From NCBI GenBank assembly GCA_024640185.1, contig JAHEFN010000096.1:1-7919 (forward strand): a stretch of DNA of 7,919 nucleotides, in the 5' to 3' direction. The translations under genes and the position numbers were made by a program. This DNA comes from Gemmatimonadota bacterium (GTDB lineage Bacteria; Gemmatimonadota; Gemmatimonadetes; Gemmatimonadales; GWC2-71-9). Shown one piece after another: positions 6,446 through 7,919 of this stretch; within the stretch, counting starts at the first letter, position 1, and each line of letters starts with the position of its first letter. A model generated the notes under the pieces. That model did no database searches and had not been told where the DNA came from. It was given only the letters and a program-made list of their open reading frames with translations.

Positions 6446-7210
6446 CTACGAGCCCACGATGAGACTGCAGCAAGTCACCCCGGCCTCGGCCTTCGCGAGC
6501 TCCGTGAGTGGCACGGTGGTGACCGACAATCCTGCGGATTCGAGTCGTTCGCGTGTACGCGGATAGATCGCCGGGAAGATCACCGTGCCGTCGATCGCGA
6601 GCGCGCAGGCGGCCGTCGGTTCGGCCGGGTCCACGTCGATGATGGCCACCTCACCGAAGCAACGCGGATCGACACAGCTCCTGTTGAGGAGCAAGGTCCC
6701 GGGGGCCACCAATCCCACCGCCGACTTGAGGTGCAGGATCCCCTGCACCGGCACGGCGACCACGGTGTAGTCGAACGGAGCGAGCAACGCGCGCAGCTGG
6801 ACCACGGCCTCGTCATTGCTCCGGGTCGAGCGGCCCACGTAGACGTGCCTCCCCACCGTGAGCACATCACCACCATCGAGTCGGCTCGGTGCCGTGAGAT
6901 GCACCAGTGGCCGGTACTGCGACAGCACGGTGGCGATGCTCTCGGTCTCGGGACGGCGGGAGGGCGCACCGGGACGCGTGATCACCGCCACCTCATCGAA
7001 GACGAGGGCGGTGTCCTCGACAAAGACGCTGTCCGGCAGCTCGGGTTCGGCTGGTAGTCGGTGGAGGGTGCATCCCAGGCGGGTCAGGCAGGCCTCGTAA
7101 GCGCGATGTTCCTGTCGGGCGATCTCGAGGTTGATCGGCTCCCGTGCCATGTGGGTGAGTTCGCACTCGGCAATCCTGGGACTGACGTCACGGGTGATGG
7201 CGATCGGCAT
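6446..7210 (-). CDS. N(G),N(G)-dimethylarginine dimethylaminohydrolase-like enzyme (DDAH family)
   Basis: DDAH hydrolyses asymmetrically methylated arginine to citrulline and dimethylamine. It belongs to the guanidino-modifying enzyme superfamily with arginine deiminase. The product has 254 residues, the length of the Pseudomonas enzyme. SVFVEDTALVF at 61-71 and ITRPGAPSRRPE at 77-88 match the substrate-binding blocks. The catalytic set is visible as Asp112 in LDGGDVL, His160 in ILHLKS and Cys247 in GVTCCSL near the C-terminus. Pseudomonas DDAH has Glu at the first of these positions, while the Asp form recalls the animal enzymes. NxxxP-type features of the family continue in IFPAIYPRTRERL at 211-223. 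The frame is open to 7465, but the ATG at 7210 has AGGA 5 bases upstream and begins with a family-like N-terminus (MPIAITRDVSP). No signal peptide is seen, so it is cytoplasmic. It is transcribed divergently from the next gene and separated from korA by 365 bases, so it is not part of that operon. A different guanidino substrate is possible. Confidence 0.88.
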   Translation of the reverse strand: MPIAITRDVSPRIAECELTHMAREPINLEIARQEHRAYEACLTRLGCTLHRLPAEPELPDSVFVEDTALVFDEVAVITRPGAPSRRPETESIATVLSQYRPLVHLTAPSRLDGGDVLTVGRHVYVGRSTRSNDEAVVQLRALLAPFDYTVVAVPVQGILHLKSAVGLVAPGTLLLNRSCVDPRCFGEVAIIDVDPAEPTAACALAIDGTVIFPAIYPRTRERLESAGLSVTTVPLTELAKAEAGVTCCSLIVGS

Positions 7211-7307
7211 TGGCTTCCTCGGCTGGGGCAAGGGCAAACGTACTCTCCCGGGGTGGCGTGCACACCCTATCTTGGGGTGACCCCCTCCCACACGAGTGTG
7301 CCCTGCC
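7211..7307. promoter_or_regulatory. Divergent intergenic region with two short palindromes
   Basis: These 97 bases must hold the start signals for the DDAH-like gene (leftward) and the exported-protein gene (rightward). GGGGTGACCCC at 7274..7284 is an odd-length palindrome. CACACGAGTGTG at 7289..7300 has perfect 5-base arms and ends 7 bases before the rightward ATG. TATCTT at 7269..7274 is a possible rightward -10 box without a clear -35. Either palindrome could be an operator, though short palindromes also arise by chance. Confidence 0.35.
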
Positions 7308-7919
7308 ATGGACCGACGCGAGAGCCTCAAACTCATGCTGCTGGCTGCCGTGACCCCATCGCGGTTGCTGGCGACCGACGGCACCCCCCCGGCAGGAGCA
7401 ACCTTCGCCAGCGACTGGCGGTCCTGGCCAACGATGCGCTGGGTCGGGCCGGCGTTCTGGGGCAACCGGCTTCAGGACTGGCGACTGCAGGATGGGGTCG
7501 TCACCTGCGAGGTGGCAGCAGCGAACCGCACCCTGCACTGCCTGACGCACCGGGCAACCGGCCAGGAGTTCACCAGCGCGATCACGGTCGACGCCTCGTC
7601 CCTAGTGGGATCGTCCGACGCCGAGGCCTGCACCGGCCTGCGCATCGGGATCATCGGGCGGAATGCCGATCCCAGGTCGGCCGCCGTGCACGGGAGCGGC
7701 CTCGATGTCGGGATCACTGCAACGGGGACGCTCCGCATCGGTGATCTCGTCGGTGACATCGCCCTGCCACTGACAGAGCCCTTGCGCCTCGAAGTCCAGT
7801 CACGATCGACCCCCACCGGGACTGCGGTCGAACTCTCCGCTCATGCACGCGAGGATACGCCTCCCCTGGCGACCCTCATCCTCGGGAGCCTCCCTGCCGA
7901 CCGGACGCTCGGGAGCCTG
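7308..7919 (+). CDS. Exported protein resembling the N-terminal region of PhoD-like alkaline phosphatases (partial, runs off the right edge)
   Basis: 204 codons are present with no stop. The N-terminus MDRRESLK followed by a hydrophobic stretch (LMLLAAVTPSRLLA) resembles a twin-arginine export signal, with likely cleavage near residue 22. The next part has WVGPAFWGNRLQDWRLQDG at about 45-63, then LTHRATGQEF, TGLRIGIIGR at about 109-118 and GTLRIGDLVGD at about 139-149. This pattern recalls the beta-rich, lectin-like N-terminal domain in front of the metallophosphatase domain of some exported PhoD-family enzymes. The metal-binding motifs that would prove this lie beyond the window. No Shine-Dalgarno precedes the ATG at 7308, and an in-frame GTG at 7296 has none either, so translation may be leaderless or SD-independent. 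Without the catalytic domain this is a resemblance from memory. An unrelated secreted hydrolase with a similar front domain is possible. Confidence 0.55.
   Translation, partial: MDRRESLKLMLLAAVTPSRLLATDGTPPAGATFASDWRSWPTMRWVGPAFWGNRLQDWRLQDGVVTCEVAAANRTLHCLTHRATGQEFTSAITVDASSLVGSSDAEACTGLRIGIIGRNADPRSAAVHGSGLDVGITATGTLRIGDLVGDIALPLTEPLRLEVQSRSTPTGTAVELSAHAREDTPPLATLILGSLPADRTLGSL

Noticed and set aside
6188..7057. 289-codon plus-strand frame
   Set aside because: Mostly antisense to the DDAH-like gene, which has intact catalytic residues. Low-complexity His/Arg-rich product.
7211..7465. N-terminal extension of the DDAH-like gene to 7465
   Set aside because: The extra 85 residues lack family similarity and would overlap the divergent gene. 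The ATG at 7210 has a ribosome site and gives the normal family length.
1..7919. Search for CRISPR arrays, tRNA or rRNA genes, transposases and phage genes
   Set aside because: No regularly spaced repeats, tRNA-like cloverleaf, rRNA sequence, transposase motifs or terminal inverted repeats were seen on reading through.

Overview
This is a high-GC bacterial window (about two thirds G+C by eye, with codons that mostly end in G or C). It carries one five-gene minus-strand operon, then a separate minus-strand gene, and at the right edge the start of a plus-strand gene. GC-rich DNA, GGAGG-type ribosome sites, KorAB, a stand-alone RnfB-like protein and a NifJ-like enzyme together suggest a Gemmatimonadota-like bacterium. 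That placement is inferred from general knowledge and was not tested. There are no RNA genes, insertion sequences, CRISPR arrays or phage genes.

Operon (minus strand, read from right to left): korA-like (6074..4173) and korB-like (4176..3220) are joined by a 4-base ATGA overlap and encode a two-subunit 2-oxoacid:ferredoxin oxidoreductase, probably acting on 2-oxoglutarate. Next is an unrecognised gene of about 293 codons (3230..2348), which overlaps korB by 11 bases and carries an apparent single-base frameshift near 2820. After 23 bases comes an rnfB-like gene (2324..1485) for a membrane-anchored multi-cluster iron-sulfur protein. It is joined by another ATGA overlap to a nifJ-like gene (1488..1), whose first 496 codons are present and which runs off the left edge. 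The tight spacing implies one transcript and linked function. Two 2-oxoacid oxidoreductases would generate reduced ferredoxin, and the RnfB-like protein could pass those electrons to or from a membrane partner. No other Rnf subunit lies in the window.

The 6081..6445 region upstream of korA has no convincing full gene. It holds an inverted repeat, a weak promoter candidate, a very strong Shine-Dalgarno followed by a 14-codon mini-ORF, and further mini-ORFs that run directly into the korA start. This may be a regulatory leader.

Right part: a complete 254-residue dimethylarginine dimethylaminohydrolase-like gene (7210..6446, minus) is divergent from a partial plus-strand gene (7308..7919). The latter has a twin-arginine-type N-terminus and resembles the N-terminal region of PhoD-like exported phosphatases. 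The 97 bases between them contain two short palindromes and must hold the start signals for both directions.
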